Assembly (NCBI RefSeq): GCF_040215725.1
Contig: NZ_CP157967.1
Location: 2,666,001-2,730,000 of the forward strand
Reading direction: 5' to 3'
Source of the DNA: Rhizobium sp. ZPR4
GTDB lineage: Bacteria > Pseudomonadota > Alphaproteobacteria > Rhizobiales > Rhizobiaceae
Length of the DNA stretch: 64,000 bases
Positions 15,926 to 24,847 of this stretch are shown here, one piece after another; the first letter of the stretch is position 1; the number at the start of each line of letters is the position of its first letter. The position numbers and the translations under genes are program-made. Below the pieces are notes generated by a model. The model made no database searches, had not been told where the DNA came from, and saw only the letters and a program-made list of their open reading frames with translations.

Positions 15926-18139
15926 TCAGGCGGCGGCGTGCTCTTCGTCCAGCGCGGTTGCCATCTGCACCGCAAGCCGCTTGCTGATCTCGGCGTCCGG
16001 CATCGGCTTGCCGTAGAAGTAGCCCTGCAGCTCGTCGCAGCCGAAGTCTTCCAGTGCCCTTCCCTGCGCCTCGGATTCGATGCCTTCGGCCGTAACGGGA
16101 ATATCGAGCGAGCGGGCCAGCGCCACGGTCGCCTTCACCATTTCGCGGGCGCGGTTGTCTTCCAGCACATTCATGGTCAGCGAGCGATCGATCTTGATGC
16201 GATCGAAACCGAACTGACGCAGATAGCCGATGGAAGAGAAACCGGAGCCGAAATCGTCGAGCGCCACCTTGACGCCGAGCCTCTTCAGCCGCTCGATCGA
16301 CTGCCGGGTACGCTCGGGATTTTGAATGATATAGCCTTCGGTGATTTCCAGCGTCACCCGATCCGCTTCGATCTCGGTGCTGTTCAGGACGCTGCGGACA
16401 TAATCGGCGAAGGCGGGATTGCGGAATTGACCTGGTGAAACGTTGACCGCAATTCGCAGATCCGGCCATTGCCGCGCCGCCTCGCAAGCCTTGCGCAGCA
16501 CGAGCAGGCCTAGCGCTTCGATCAGGCCGCTGGTTTCGGCGATCGGAATGAACACTTCCGGCGAAATCGGCCCGTGACCGGGGCGGTTCCATCGCACCAG
16601 CGCTTCGACTCCGATCATCTCGCAGCTCGATGCGTCGACCAGCGGCTGATAGGCGAGCGTCAGTTCTTCCATCTCGATCGCGCGACGCAGATCGAGTTCC
16701 AGCGCATTGCGTTCCTCGCGATGCGCATCCATGGCAGTTTCGTAGCAGGTCATCCGGGCGCGGCCGGCTTCCTTGGCCTTGTACATGGCCAGATCGGCGC
16801 GGCGCACCAGTTCCTCCCGGTCGATGCGGCCTTCTGGCGAGCTCGCGATGCCGATGCTGGCACCGACCACGACCACCCGGCGGCCGATTTCCAGAGGCTC
16901 GGCAAGGAAATCAAGGATCTGCTCGGCCAGCCGCAAAGCCGGGGCGTCATTGAGTTCCTTTGTCGGGAAAACGATGGCGAATTCATCGCCTCCAAGGCGC
17001 GCCAAAGCCGCCTGTGGCGGCACAAGCACCTTGAGCCCGGCGGCAACCGCGCGGATGAGCTGATCGCCGGTGCCATGCCCATAGGCGTCATTGATTTCCT
17101 TAAAGCCATCGAGATCAAGATAGAGAAGCAGGACGTTGGTGCCGTCGGAGCGCGCCCGATCAACCAGACGATCCACATCGAGCCGCAATCCTTCGCGATT
17201 GAGGAGCCCGCTCAGTCGGTCGCGAAGCGAAACCTGACGTGCCTGGACTTCCTCCGCCCGCAACCGGCGCCCTGCCAGCGATCCCAGGATCAAAAGCACT
17301 ACGAAAAACAGACCCACAAGACCAAGCGCGCCGAGCACCAACGGCCGGACCTGCTGATAGCTCATGTCCCCAGGCTGACGCGAGCCCCAAACCAGTCGTC
17401 CCAGCGACTTGCCGAGCGGATCGACAATGGAGACGGCGTATCGAGCGACCGTATCCGGCGGCACCAGCGTCAAGCCGCTGATGACATAGGTATTGGAGAG
17501 CATCTTGATCCGGCCGGCGTCAAGGTAGCGGACGAGGATCAGATAGCGCCGATGACCTTCCGGCACCGGAATACGGCCGGATCTTTCGCGGATCGTCGCA
17601 GCCCCGGCAGCAGCGATACCATCCCTGGTCATGATATAGCCCGAGGCCTCCGGCACCCCCGTCACACGCGTTGTTCGCGCCTGATCGACAAGCGCCCATA
17701 TGGCGGCACCGAGGACATCCTCGATATTCCCGGTCAATGGCTGACCATCGTGGTAAGCAACAATCGGCTTGTTGTTGTCGTCGACAATGACGGCAGTGTC
17801 GAACAGCGCACCGTTGGAGGAAATGTCGCCATAATTGCCGACGATCCAACCTTGATTATCAGTCCCATAGACGTTTCGTGCCGCGTCGTTGCGGGCGGAA
17901 TGGTCATGCAGCGTCGCTTCCAGCTGCCCCTGAAAGGTTTTCAACGCCCCGACGGTCGTTTCCCAGGAGCGCTCGTCATCCAGCTTGTTGGAGTAATCGG
18001 CAACACGCCCGATTGCGGTAAGCACCATCAAGGTCACGATGGCAACGATCAGTGCAAAGCAAATCAAAACGGCCGTCACGATGGAATGACGACCGAGCTG
18101 CGCATTCTTCCGCAGTGACTTGAAAATTGCTCCCAACAC
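15926..18139 (-). CDS. Membrane-bound c-di-GMP cyclase/phosphodiesterase (CHASE4-GGDEF-EAL)
   Basis: A 737-residue signalling protein: membrane helix (about 19-43), periplasmic CHASE4-like sensor (about 50-262), second helix (266-289), GGDEF domain (about 300-460) and EAL domain (about 478-725). The cyclase motif is an intact GGDEF (383-387) and the phosphodiesterase motif an intact EAL (512-514), with the DDFGSG loop and QGYFYGKP end also kept, so both activities are possible. The residues where an RxxD inhibitory site would lie read QAAL, so product inhibition at that site is unlikely. GTG start with AAGGAG 8 bases upstream. Monocistronic. Confidence 0.92.
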   Translation of the reverse strand: MLGAIFKSLRKNAQLGRHSIVTAVLICFALIVAIVTLMVLTAIGRVADYSNKLDDERSWETTVGALKTFQGQLEATLHDHSARNDAARNVYGTDNQGWIVGNYGDISSNGALFDTAVIVDDNNKPIVAYHDGQPLTGNIEDVLGAAIWALVDQARTTRVTGVPEASGYIMTRDGIAAAGAATIRERSGRIPVPEGHRRYLILVRYLDAGRIKMLSNTYVISGLTLVPPDTVARYAVSIVDPLGKSLGRLVWGSRQPGDMSYQQVRPLVLGALGLVGLFFVVLLILGSLAGRRLRAEEVQARQVSLRDRLSGLLNREGLRLDVDRLVDRARSDGTNVLLLYLDLDGFKEINDAYGHGTGDQLIRAVAAGLKVLVPPQAALARLGGDEFAIVFPTKELNDAPALRLAEQILDFLAEPLEIGRRVVVVGASIGIASSPEGRIDREELVRRADLAMYKAKEAGRARMTCYETAMDAHREERNALELDLRRAIEMEELTLAYQPLVDASSCEMIGVEALVRWNRPGHGPISPEVFIPIAETSGLIEALGLLVLRKACEAARQWPDLRIAVNVSPGQFRNPAFADYVRSVLNSTEIEADRVTLEITEGYIIQNPERTRQSIERLKRLGVKVALDDFGSGFSSIGYLRQFGFDRIKIDRSLTMNVLEDNRAREMVKATVALARSLDIPVTAEGIESEAQGRALEDFGCDELQGYFYGKPMPDAEISKRLAVQMATALDEEHAAA

Positions 18140-18247
18140 CTTTTTCTCCTTGACGGAGAAGTCTGACGTCAGGTCTTCAACAAACGGTTAAGGCGAATCG
18201 GAGATTCCTACAGGAAGGAGTTGTAAATTTGCCAAAATGGGAAGAAT

Positions 18248-18796
18248 TCACGCACTAGCGGCAATCGCCTGTCTAAAACGATTAAGACTGGTAGATAAAA
18301 GGCCGCTTTCGCGCGCTTCCAGCAGCATTGCCGCCTGTGTCTCATCGCTCTTGCCCGCAACCGGCAGGCGCAAGAAAGCGTCCTCCACGATATGCAGCGA
18401 CATGGTCTGCAAGACATCGGTGAGTTGTGCCAATACGAGATCGCCGCGATGTGAGGCATGAGCAAACATCAACGGCTTGAACGGCACCTCGTCACGCGAC
18501 ACCAGCCAGTCGAGCGCATTCTTGAAGCCGCCGGGTATGCCATGGGCATATTCCGGGCAGGACACGATCAAACCGTCTGCCTTATGGATCTCGGCCGCAA
18601 ATCTCTCGACGACGGCTGGTGTTCGCTCACCCTCATTGTCCGGATTGAAGATCGGCAAATCGCCGATCAGATCGCAAATCGCAATGGTGATGCCTTCCGG
18701 GCAGGCGAATTGCAGAGCCTCCAGCAGCCTCCGGCTGGTCGAAGCCTGCCGCTGGCTGCCGCAAAGCGCATAAAGGGAAACCGACCGCTGGATCAT
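18248..18796 (-). CDS. NADPH-dependent FMN reductase family protein
   Basis: A 182-residue flavodoxin-fold reductase. The phosphate loop for FMN is GSQRQASTSRRLLEAL near the N-terminus, and the second flavin contact is SCPEYAHGIPGGFKNALDWL (about 80-99), as in ChrR/ArsH/SsuE-like quinone or azo reductases. It reduces FMN or quinones with NAD(P)H; the natural substrate is open. No operon partner is obvious: the GGDEF/EAL gene downstream is 108 bases away. Confidence 0.85.
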   Translation of the reverse strand: MIQRSVSLYALCGSQRQASTSRRLLEALQFACPEGITIAICDLIGDLPIFNPDNEGERTPAVVERFAAEIHKADGLIVSCPEYAHGIPGGFKNALDWLVSRDEVPFKPLMFAHASHRGDLVLAQLTDVLQTMSLHIVEDAFLRLPVAGKSDETQAAMLLEARESGLLSTSLNRFRQAIAASA

Positions 18797-18837
18797 ACAT
18801 GATGTCTATCAGGCCCTGCCGATTCGGGCGACAAATA

Positions 18838-18942
18838 CCCTCTCCTCAAGGGGAGGGTCGGACCGAAGGTCCGAGGCGGGTGACCATTGCAGACATCGAA
18901 GGTCACCCCCAAGCGTTTCGTGCGACCTCCCCCAATGGGGGC
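18838..18942. repeat. RIME-like intergenic palindromic repeat
   Basis: Mosaic of short palindromes between the flavin reductase and GH1 genes: CCCTCTCC..GGGGAGGG, TCGGACC-gaa-GGTCCGA (18858-18874), GGTGACC..GGTCACC, and CCCCCAATGGGGG. The block GGTCCGAGGCGGGT recurs at 20997-21010. Such elements are common between rhizobial genes. Confidence 0.6.
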
Positions 18943-18952
18943 TGGAACCGCA

Positions 18953-20326
18953 TCAATCCGCCTTGTGATTGCCCTTCGGGAACTGCGCAGCAAGTTCCTT
19001 ATACCATTTGCCGCTCTTTTTGATGGTGCGCACCTGGGTCTCGTAATCGACATGGACGAGGCCGAAGCGCATGCGATAGCCTTCCGCCCATTCGAAATTG
19101 TCCATCAGGCTCCAGGCAAAGTAGCCACGCATCGGATAGCCGTCCTTGATGAGATCGGCGACGACGCCAAGATGCTCGATGTAGTAGTCGAGACGCGGCT
19201 GGTCATCGACTTCGCCGTTGACGACGCCCATATTGTAGCAGGCGCCGTTCTCGGTGATGTAGCACTCTGGCAGTTCGTAGCGCTTGTTGAGGTCCTCGAC
19301 GACGTGCTTCAGGCCCGGCGCATAGATTTCCCAGCCGATATCGGTCTTCACGTCGCTGACCGGCGGCGCTTCCTTCGTCCAGGGAAAATCGCCGCTCTTG
19401 GAGGCGTCATCGAAAACACGCATCGGCATGTAGTAGTTCAAACCCCACCAATCGAGCTTCTGGTTGATGGTCTTCAGATCCCCGTCCTCGATGACAGGAA
19501 TGCGGTCGCCAAGCGCCTCGACAAATTCCTTCGGATACTCACCCTTGAAGATCGGATCGAAGAAGGCGCCGTTATGGAACTGATGGGCACGCTCGACGGC
19601 AGCCAGATCTTCGGCACGGTCGGAGCCCGGCAGGACGGACGCGGCATTGAGCACGATGCCGACAGGCACCTTCGGCGCGACGGAGCGGATCGCCTCGACA
19701 CCAAGACCATGGGCAAGGTTCATGTAGTGCATGGCATAGAGCGCCGCCTGCATGTTGCGCTCGCCCGGCGCGTGGACGCCGTAGAGATGGCTCAGCCAGA
19801 CGATGCACCAGGGCTCGTTGAAAGTCGCGACCGAATCCAGACGATCGCCGAGGCGGGCCATGACGGTCTTGGCATAGCGCTGGAAGGCATGTGCCGTCGA
19901 GCGTGCCGTCCAGCCACCATCACCGGCAAGCACCAGCGGCAGATCCCAATGGTAGAGCGTGGCAAAGGTCTTGATCCCACGCGCCTTGCAGCCGTCGACG
20001 AGACGATCGTAGAAATCGAGGCCGGCTTCGTTTACCGGGCCGGTGCCTTCGGGGATGATGCGCGGCCAGGCGATCGAGAAGCGATAAGCTTCGACGCCCA
20101 TCTCCTTGATCAGATCGAGATCCTGCTCCAGCCGGTTATAGTGGTCGCAGGCGACATCACCATTGTTGCGCTGATAGACACGACCGGGCATGTTGGCGAA
20201 GGCATCCCATATGGACGGCTTGCGGCCGTCTGCCTTGGTGGCGCCTTCGATCTGAAATGCAGCGGTGGCAACGCCGAATGTGAAATCGCCGGGGAAGCGA
20301 TCGGCAAGAAGCTTCGGATCGATCAT
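18953..20326 (-). CDS. Beta-glucosidase, glycoside hydrolase family 1
   Basis: A 457-residue cytoplasmic GH1 retaining glycosidase with no signal peptide. The acid/base is E171 in ATFNEPW and the nucleophile E359 in YITENGA; the aglycone/sugar-binding FGVATAAFQIEG and YHWDLP motifs are in place. It would hydrolyse beta-glucosides such as cellobiose or plant aryl-glucosides after uptake. It is divergent from the DoxX gene; a perfect 14-bp LacI-style palindrome lies in the gap. The gene fits the sugar-catabolic region that follows. Confidence 0.93.
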   Translation of the reverse strand: MIDPKLLADRFPGDFTFGVATAAFQIEGATKADGRKPSIWDAFANMPGRVYQRNNGDVACDHYNRLEQDLDLIKEMGVEAYRFSIAWPRIIPEGTGPVNEAGLDFYDRLVDGCKARGIKTFATLYHWDLPLVLAGDGGWTARSTAHAFQRYAKTVMARLGDRLDSVATFNEPWCIVWLSHLYGVHAPGERNMQAALYAMHYMNLAHGLGVEAIRSVAPKVPVGIVLNAASVLPGSDRAEDLAAVERAHQFHNGAFFDPIFKGEYPKEFVEALGDRIPVIEDGDLKTINQKLDWWGLNYYMPMRVFDDASKSGDFPWTKEAPPVSDVKTDIGWEIYAPGLKHVVEDLNKRYELPECYITENGACYNMGVVNGEVDDQPRLDYYIEHLGVVADLIKDGYPMRGYFAWSLMDNFEWAEGYRMRFGLVHVDYETQVRTIKKSGKWYKELAAQFPKGNHKAD

Positions 20327-20408
20327 GGTGAAAATCCCGTCTGTTTTGGCTTCGTTGGCTGCGGTTTAACCAAGCCGCCCCTCAAAGTACAGGGGCCACA
20401 GTGGAAAA

Positions 20409-20422
20409 CTGCAACGTTGCAG
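20409..20422. promoter_or_regulatory. LacI-type operator upstream of GH1 gene
   Basis: CTGCAACGTTGCAG is a perfect 14-bp palindrome with the central CG typical of LacI-family sites, 83 bases upstream of the GH1 start in the 257-base divergent gap. A second small palindrome, CAGGTACCTG, abuts it (20420-20429). The rest of the gap shows nothing further. Confidence 0.55.
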
Positions 20423-20583
20423 GTACCTGTAAACCGAGCCGGCTAAGGGCATCCCAGAATTTTCTCCGGCGGCAGCAACAATCTTCGCACGGCTGGATAA
20501 CATCAATGTCAACAGTCGTGACTTGTCTTTCCCGCGCGGATCAATTGAGGGTAGCGCTCAAACTTGACAACGGAAGGACACAA

Positions 20584-20988
20584 ATGCTCCCTGCAATCCA
20601 CGCTCTCCATCCTCATCTGCTGAGCCTCCTGCGCATCGTCGCCTCGCTCGTGCTGTTCAGCTACGGAACGCAGAAAGTGCTGCATTTCCCGGCAGCTGAA
20701 ACGGTGCCGCCCGTAGGGTCGCTATCCTGGATCGCCGGTCTGCTGGAGCTGACCCTTGGTTTCCTCGTGCTGATCGGCTTTCAGACGCGGATTGCTTCGT
20801 TCATCCTGTCAGGCCTGATGGCCTTCGCTTATTTCCTGGCTCACGCGCCGAAGAGCTTTTATCCCGCGCAGAACGGCGGCGTCTCCGCCATCCTCTTCTG
20901 CTTCATCTTCCTGTTTCTCGCCAGCGCCGGCGGTGGCCCGCTGAGCGTCGATGCGCTGACGAAGCGCAAGCAGCAAGCTGCGGCCTGA
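20584..20988 (+). CDS. DoxX family membrane protein
   Basis: A 134-residue four-helix membrane protein of the DoxX family. The family start LLRIVASLVLFSYGTQKVL is clear, and LLELTLGFLVLIGFQTRIASF and the FAYFLAHAP motif follow. Start ATG 20584 is set by GGAAGGA upstream; an earlier in-frame ATG would add a hydrophilic, unrelated sequence. DoxX proteins are often linked to redox or sulfur metabolism, with no fixed role. It ends before a perfect 13-bp stem-loop shared with the convergent dehydrogenase gene. Confidence 0.85.
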   Translation: MLPAIHALHPHLLSLLRIVASLVLFSYGTQKVLHFPAAETVPPVGSLSWIAGLLELTLGFLVLIGFQTRIASFILSGLMAFAYFLAHAPKSFYPAQNGGVSAILFCFIFLFLASAGGGPLSVDALTKRKQQAAA

Positions 20989-20994
20989 ACAAGC

Positions 20995-21025
20995 AGGTCC
21001 GAGGCGGGTTCACCGCCTCGGACCT
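20995..21025. terminator. Stem-loop between convergent DoxX and dehydrogenase genes
   Basis: AGGTCCGAGGCGG / CCGCCTCGGACCT form a perfect 13-bp stem with a 5-base loop. No T-run on either side, so it may act as a Rho-aided terminator or mRNA 3' end barrier. It shares its arm with the repeat at 18858-18879. Confidence 0.55.
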
Positions 21026-21035
21026 CATCTAAAGC

Positions 21036-22223
21036 CTAGAGCTTGACCCAGGCGCCGTTGCGCTTGGACGAGGCAACGCAGGCCTCGACAAAAGCCACAC
21101 CCTTCACGCCGTCATCGACAGTCGGATAGATCACGGCCGGGTCGACCGCCACACCCTTCTTACGGGCATTGATGGCACGCGCGGCTTCGGTGTAGATCGT
21201 GGCAAAGGCTTCCAGATAACCTTCCGGATGGCCCGACGGGATTCGCGAGACGCGCGCCGCGGCAGCACCCGAGCCGGCTCCATTGCGGGTAATCAGCCGC
21301 TTCTGATCGCCGAACGGCGTGTACCACAGATAGTTCGGATCGGCCTGCGTCCACTCGATGCCACCCTTGGTGCCATAGACGCGGAGCTTCAGGCCATTCT
21401 CATGACCGGGCGCCACCTGGCTGCACCAGAGCATGCCCTTCGCCGGCTTTTCCTTACCCTTTGCCTTGAAGCGCAGCAGCACATGGCCGTTATCATCCAG
21501 ACGGCGTCCTTCGACAAAGCTGTCGAGATCGGCGGCGAGGCTGTCGAGCTCGAGGCCGGTGACGAAGGAAGCGAGGTTATAGGCATGCGTGCCGATATCA
21601 CCCGTAGAGCCGCCAGCGCCGGACTGGGCCGGATCGGTGCGCCATGCCGCCTGCTTCTGGCCGGACTGCTCGATATTCTCGGTCAGCCAGTCCTGCGGAT
21701 ATTCCACCTGCACGATGCGGATATCGCCGAGCTCGCCATTCTCGACCATCTCGCGCGCCTGACGGACCATCGGATAACCGGTATAGTTATGCGTGAGGAT
21801 GAAAAGCGCGCCGCTCTCGTCAGCCACCTTCTTCAGTTTCTTGGCGTCGGCAAGGTTGGAGGTCAGCGGCTTGTCGCAGATGACGTGGATACCGCGGCGC
21901 AGGAATTCCTTGGCGGCGTCATAGTGGACATGGTTCGGCGTGACGATCGACACCGCCTCGATGCCGTTCTTCAGCTTTGCTTCCCGGATCGCCATGTCGC
22001 GATAGCTCGAATAGGTGCGCGAGGGATCGAGACCGAGATCACGACCAGATGCCACTGCCTTATCCGGCGAAGACGAAAGCGCACCCGCAATAAGATCGAA
22101 CTGATCGTCAATGCGTGCAGCAATACGATGCACTGCGCCGATGAATGCGCCGGCACCTCCGCCGACCATGCCAAGCCGAATGCGCGGCTCCCGCGTCTGT
22201 TCCGATGATCCTTCGATTGCCAT
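21036..22223 (-). CDS. Gfo/Idh/MocA family sugar dehydrogenase
   Basis: A 395-residue NAD(P)-dependent oxidoreductase. N-terminal Rossmann motif LGMVGGGAGAFIGAVHR; the cofactor/catalytic lysine motif reads CDKPLTSN in place of the usual EKP; the C-terminal domain has the YPQDWL, GGSTGDIGTHAYNLA and EGYLEAFATIY motifs of the family. It most likely oxidises a sugar, glycoside or inositol at one hydroxyl. ATG 22223 with AGGAGG. Downstream of the TIM-barrel isomerase gene, with a repeat element between the two. Together they look like a dehydrogenase/isomerase pair for an unusual sugar. Confidence 0.87.
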   Translation of the reverse strand: MAIEGSSEQTREPRIRLGMVGGGAGAFIGAVHRIAARIDDQFDLIAGALSSSPDKAVASGRDLGLDPSRTYSSYRDMAIREAKLKNGIEAVSIVTPNHVHYDAAKEFLRRGIHVICDKPLTSNLADAKKLKKVADESGALFILTHNYTGYPMVRQAREMVENGELGDIRIVQVEYPQDWLTENIEQSGQKQAAWRTDPAQSGAGGSTGDIGTHAYNLASFVTGLELDSLAADLDSFVEGRRLDDNGHVLLRFKAKGKEKPAKGMLWCSQVAPGHENGLKLRVYGTKGGIEWTQADPNYLWYTPFGDQKRLITRNGAGSGAAAARVSRIPSGHPEGYLEAFATIYTEAARAINARKKGVAVDPAVIYPTVDDGVKGVAFVEACVASSKRNGAWVKL

Positions 22224-22285
22224 TTTGTCCTCCTGAATAAAATTGAACTCGCATTCTTGATGACTGTCGCCCAAGCCACCCGCCC

Positions 22286-22509
22286 CGCCCTTCGAGGGCC
22301 CTGCGGGCCACCTCAGGGTGAGGCTGATCTACCGCGCCAGCACCACATCCTTCCACCTAGCGATGCCGAAGATGGCTCTTATGAAGTTTCGCGAGAGCCC
22401 GCTCCGCCCTCATCCTGAGGTGCGGAGCCTCCTGAGCTCTGCGAAGGGGTGGAGCCTCGAAGGACGAGGGCGGCCTGGGCGGCATTCTCTCCCCGCTGGG
22501 GAGAAGAGG
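22286..22509. repeat. Palindromic intergenic repeats between isomerase and dehydrogenase genes
   Basis: The 289-base gap 22224-22512 is filled by repeats. A 70-base unit at 22404-22473 begins CCGCCCTCATCCT and ends in its inverse (AGGACGAGGGCGG). A related piece in opposite orientation lies at 22286-22322 and a TCTCCCC/GGGGAGA hairpin at 22487-22504. No gene is seen in it. Confidence 0.6.
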
Positions 22510-22512
22510 AAA

Positions 22513-23568
22513 CTACGACAGCCCCAGCATGCGGCGGTTCGCCGCCTGATCCGTGCCGCTGCCGGCAAAATCGTCGAAGGCCTTTTCCGTGACGCGGATG
22601 ATGTGTGCCTTGACGAATTCGGAGCCTTCGCGGGCGCCGTCTTCGGGATGCTTCAACGCGCATTCCCATTCGACCACGGCCCAGCCGTCGAAATTATTGG
22701 CGGTCATCTTCGAGAAGACGGCGCCGAAATCGACCTGGCCGTCGCCGAGCGAACGGAAGCGGCCAGCACGCTCGACCCAGCCCTGATAACCGCCATAGAC
22801 GCCCTGACGCCCGGTCGGATTGAACTCCGCATCCTTGACGTGGAACATCTTGATGCGGTCCTTGTAGATGTCGATGTTGTCGAGATAGTCGAGGCACTGC
22901 AGGACATAGTGCGAGGGATCGTAGAGCATGTTGGCGCGCGGATGGTTCTTCACGCGCTCGAGGAACATCTCGAAGGTGATGCCGTCATGCAGGTCTTCGC
23001 CCGGATGGATCTCATAGCAGATGTCGACGCCGTTTTCGTCGGCATGGTTGAGGATCGGCGTCCAGCGGCGGGCAAGTTCTTCAAAGGCGGTTTCCACGAG
23101 GCCGGCCGGGCGCTGCGGCCAGGGATAGATGAAAGGCCAGGCAAGCGCACCGGAGAAGGTCGCATGCGCCTTGATGCCGAGATGCTTGGAAGCGGTCAAC
23201 GCCATCTTCACCTGCTCGACCGCCCATTCCTGGCGCGCCTTCGGATTGCCGCGCACTTCCGGCGCAGCAAAGCCGTCAAAGGCTTCGTCATAGGCAGGAT
23301 GCACGGCAACGAGCTGGCCCTGAAGGTGGGTGGAAAGCTCGGTGACCTCGACGCCGTTGGCGCGGGCGACACCGGCGAATTCATCGCAATAATCCTTGGA
23401 GGAAGCCGCCTTCTTCAGGTCGATGAGCTGGCTTGCCCAGGTCGGAACCTGCACGCCGATATAGCCGGCATCGGCCGCCCACTTGGTGATCGAATCCCAC
23501 GAGTTGAACGGTGCCGCATCGCCGGCGAACTGGCCAAGAAACAGGCCTGGACCCTTGATCGTCTTCAT
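22513..23568 (-). CDS. Sugar phosphate isomerase/epimerase family TIM-barrel protein
   Basis: A 351-residue xylose-isomerase-like TIM barrel (AP endonuclease 2 superfamily). The four metal ligands expected of the family can be placed at CYEIHPGED, YDPSHY, FHVKDAE and VVEWECA. Such enzymes isomerise or epimerise free or keto sugars; next to a Gfo/Idh/MocA dehydrogenase it may act on a 3-keto sugar, which is inference. ATG 23568 follows GGGAGGAA. A LacI-like operator lies just upstream. Confidence 0.85.
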   Translation of the reverse strand: MKTIKGPGLFLGQFAGDAAPFNSWDSITKWAADAGYIGVQVPTWASQLIDLKKAASSKDYCDEFAGVARANGVEVTELSTHLQGQLVAVHPAYDEAFDGFAAPEVRGNPKARQEWAVEQVKMALTASKHLGIKAHATFSGALAWPFIYPWPQRPAGLVETAFEELARRWTPILNHADENGVDICYEIHPGEDLHDGITFEMFLERVKNHPRANMLYDPSHYVLQCLDYLDNIDIYKDRIKMFHVKDAEFNPTGRQGVYGGYQGWVERAGRFRSLGDGQVDFGAVFSKMTANNFDGWAVVEWECALKHPEDGAREGSEFVKAHIIRVTEKAFDDFAGSGTDQAANRRMLGLS

Positions 23569-23593
23569 CTGTAATTCCTCCCTAATCGCGTTC

Positions 23594-23607
23594 TGTAAAC
23601 GTTTCCG
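23594..23607. promoter_or_regulatory. LacI-type operator upstream of isomerase gene
   Basis: TGTAAACGTTTCCG resembles the twin sites at 27481 and 27502 (TGTAAA-NN-TTTACA), with a perfect left half and central CG. It is 26 bases before the isomerase start, suggesting control by the same LacI protein. The rest of the gap 23569-23779 shows nothing I recognise. Confidence 0.5.
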
Positions 23608-23779
23608 ATGCCTTTCGGACCCATATCCGAGGCGGCTTTGGTGCCGTAGCCTCAAAAAACTATAGGGTCGTCAGGATGAAAGTCGAATGCCTTGCGACCT
23701 AATCACGGCACGCCGCCAACAGCAAGAGGTACGTGCCGCAAAATTTCCATCCGCGTTGAGACGAGCCGGCAGCGTACTT

Positions 23780-23810
23780 AAAAAACGCCCGCCGAAACCG
23801 GCGAGCGCCT
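23780..23810 (-). terminator. Intrinsic terminator of the CUT2 ABC operon
   Basis: On the minus strand a CGCTCGCCG / CGGCGGGCG stem with a TTT loop is followed by six T residues, 24 bases after the stop of the binding-protein gene. Confidence 0.85.
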
Positions 23811-23833
23811 CGCGTAATCAACCGAATGACCGA

Positions 23834-24781
23834 TCAGAACGGTGAATCGGGGAAGTAGAAGTCCTTGGCATTGTCCTTGGTGACGAGCGTCGCATCGAGG
23901 ATGTAATTGCCGCGAACCGGAACCTGGTCGTAGAAGTTGGCAGCCGTCAGCTCCATGGCGGTGCCGACCATTGCCGGCGGATAGAGCACGTCGACGGGGA
24001 TCAGCTTGTCGCCGTCCATGACCTTCTTGATCATGTCCTTCGAGCCGGCACCGGCGATGACATATTTGATGTCGGTGCGCTTGGCCTGCTCGATCGCTTG
24101 CAGCACGCCGACGGCCATATCATCATCCTGGCACCAGACGACGTCGATCTTCGGGAACTTCGTCAGGTAGTCCTGCATGACCTTGAAGGCATCGTCGCGG
24201 TTCCAGTTGCCATACTGGCGGTCGAGAACCTTGACGTTCGAGCCGGCAATGCCCTTGTCGAAGCCGTCCTGACGCTGCTGGTCGATCGGGATCGGCAGGC
24301 CGCGGATTATGACGACCTGAGCGTCCGGAGTGTTCTTCTTGATGTATTCGCCGGCGGTCTGGCCAAGCGCCGGATTGTTGCCGGCGACATAGAGGTCACG
24401 GACGGAATTGTCGTTGTTGCTCGGCGCACGGTCGACGAGCGTCACGAACTTGCCCTTGTCCTTGACTTCCTTGATGGCGTTGACCAGCGGGTCCGGATCG
24501 GACGGCAGGATCACGAGAGCATCGATGCCCTGGGTCTCGAGATCCTGAACCGCGTTGGCCTGGCTTGCCGCGTCCGGCGAGGTCTTGACGATAACGTTCA
24601 GCCCCGGATGCTCCGCCATCAGCAGCTTGGCGACACGCTCGGCATGGAACACCACGCCCGAGGTCCAGCCATGATCGGCTGCCGGAATGGAAACACCGAT
24701 CGTCACCTTCTTGTCTGCGGCATGCACGGTACCGGCCAGAGCCGCCATTACGACAGCCACGCCCAATAGTCTTTTTCGCAT
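23834..24781 (-). CDS. Sugar ABC transporter substrate-binding protein (ribose family)
   Basis: A 315-residue periplasmic binding protein of the CUT2 type (RbsB-like). Signal peptide about residues 1-21 ending in VHAAD; the first lobe begins KKVTIGVSIPAADHGW and sugar-binding positions include DLETQGIDALVILPSD, VDRAPS and CQDDDMAVG. ATG 24781 has GGGAGGA; a longer start at 24796 is less likely. It is the last gene of a minus-strand ATPase-permease-binding protein operon, followed by a terminator. The sugar is unknown; neighbours point to a pentose, inositol or glucoside-like ligand. Confidence 0.88.
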   Translation of the reverse strand: MRKRLLGVAVVMAALAGTVHAADKKVTIGVSIPAADHGWTSGVVFHAERVAKLLMAEHPGLNVIVKTSPDAASQANAVQDLETQGIDALVILPSDPDPLVNAIKEVKDKGKFVTLVDRAPSNNDNSVRDLYVAGNNPALGQTAGEYIKKNTPDAQVVIIRGLPIPIDQQRQDGFDKGIAGSNVKVLDRQYGNWNRDDAFKVMQDYLTKFPKIDVVWCQDDDMAVGVLQAIEQAKRTDIKYVIAGAGSKDMIKKVMDGDKLIPVDVLYPPAMVGTAMELTAANFYDQVPVRGNYILDATLVTKDNAKDFYFPDSPF

Positions 24782-24847
24782 GTTATCCTCCCACAAAGAA
24801 ACAGGGCCTTGTTCTGACGACCGGGCGCCCCCTAACCCGGTTATTCG

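Noticed and set aside
18887..20446. A 519-residue plus-strand frame opposite the GH1 gene
   Set aside because: It covers the GH1 catalytic motifs on the other strand and begins in a repeat element.
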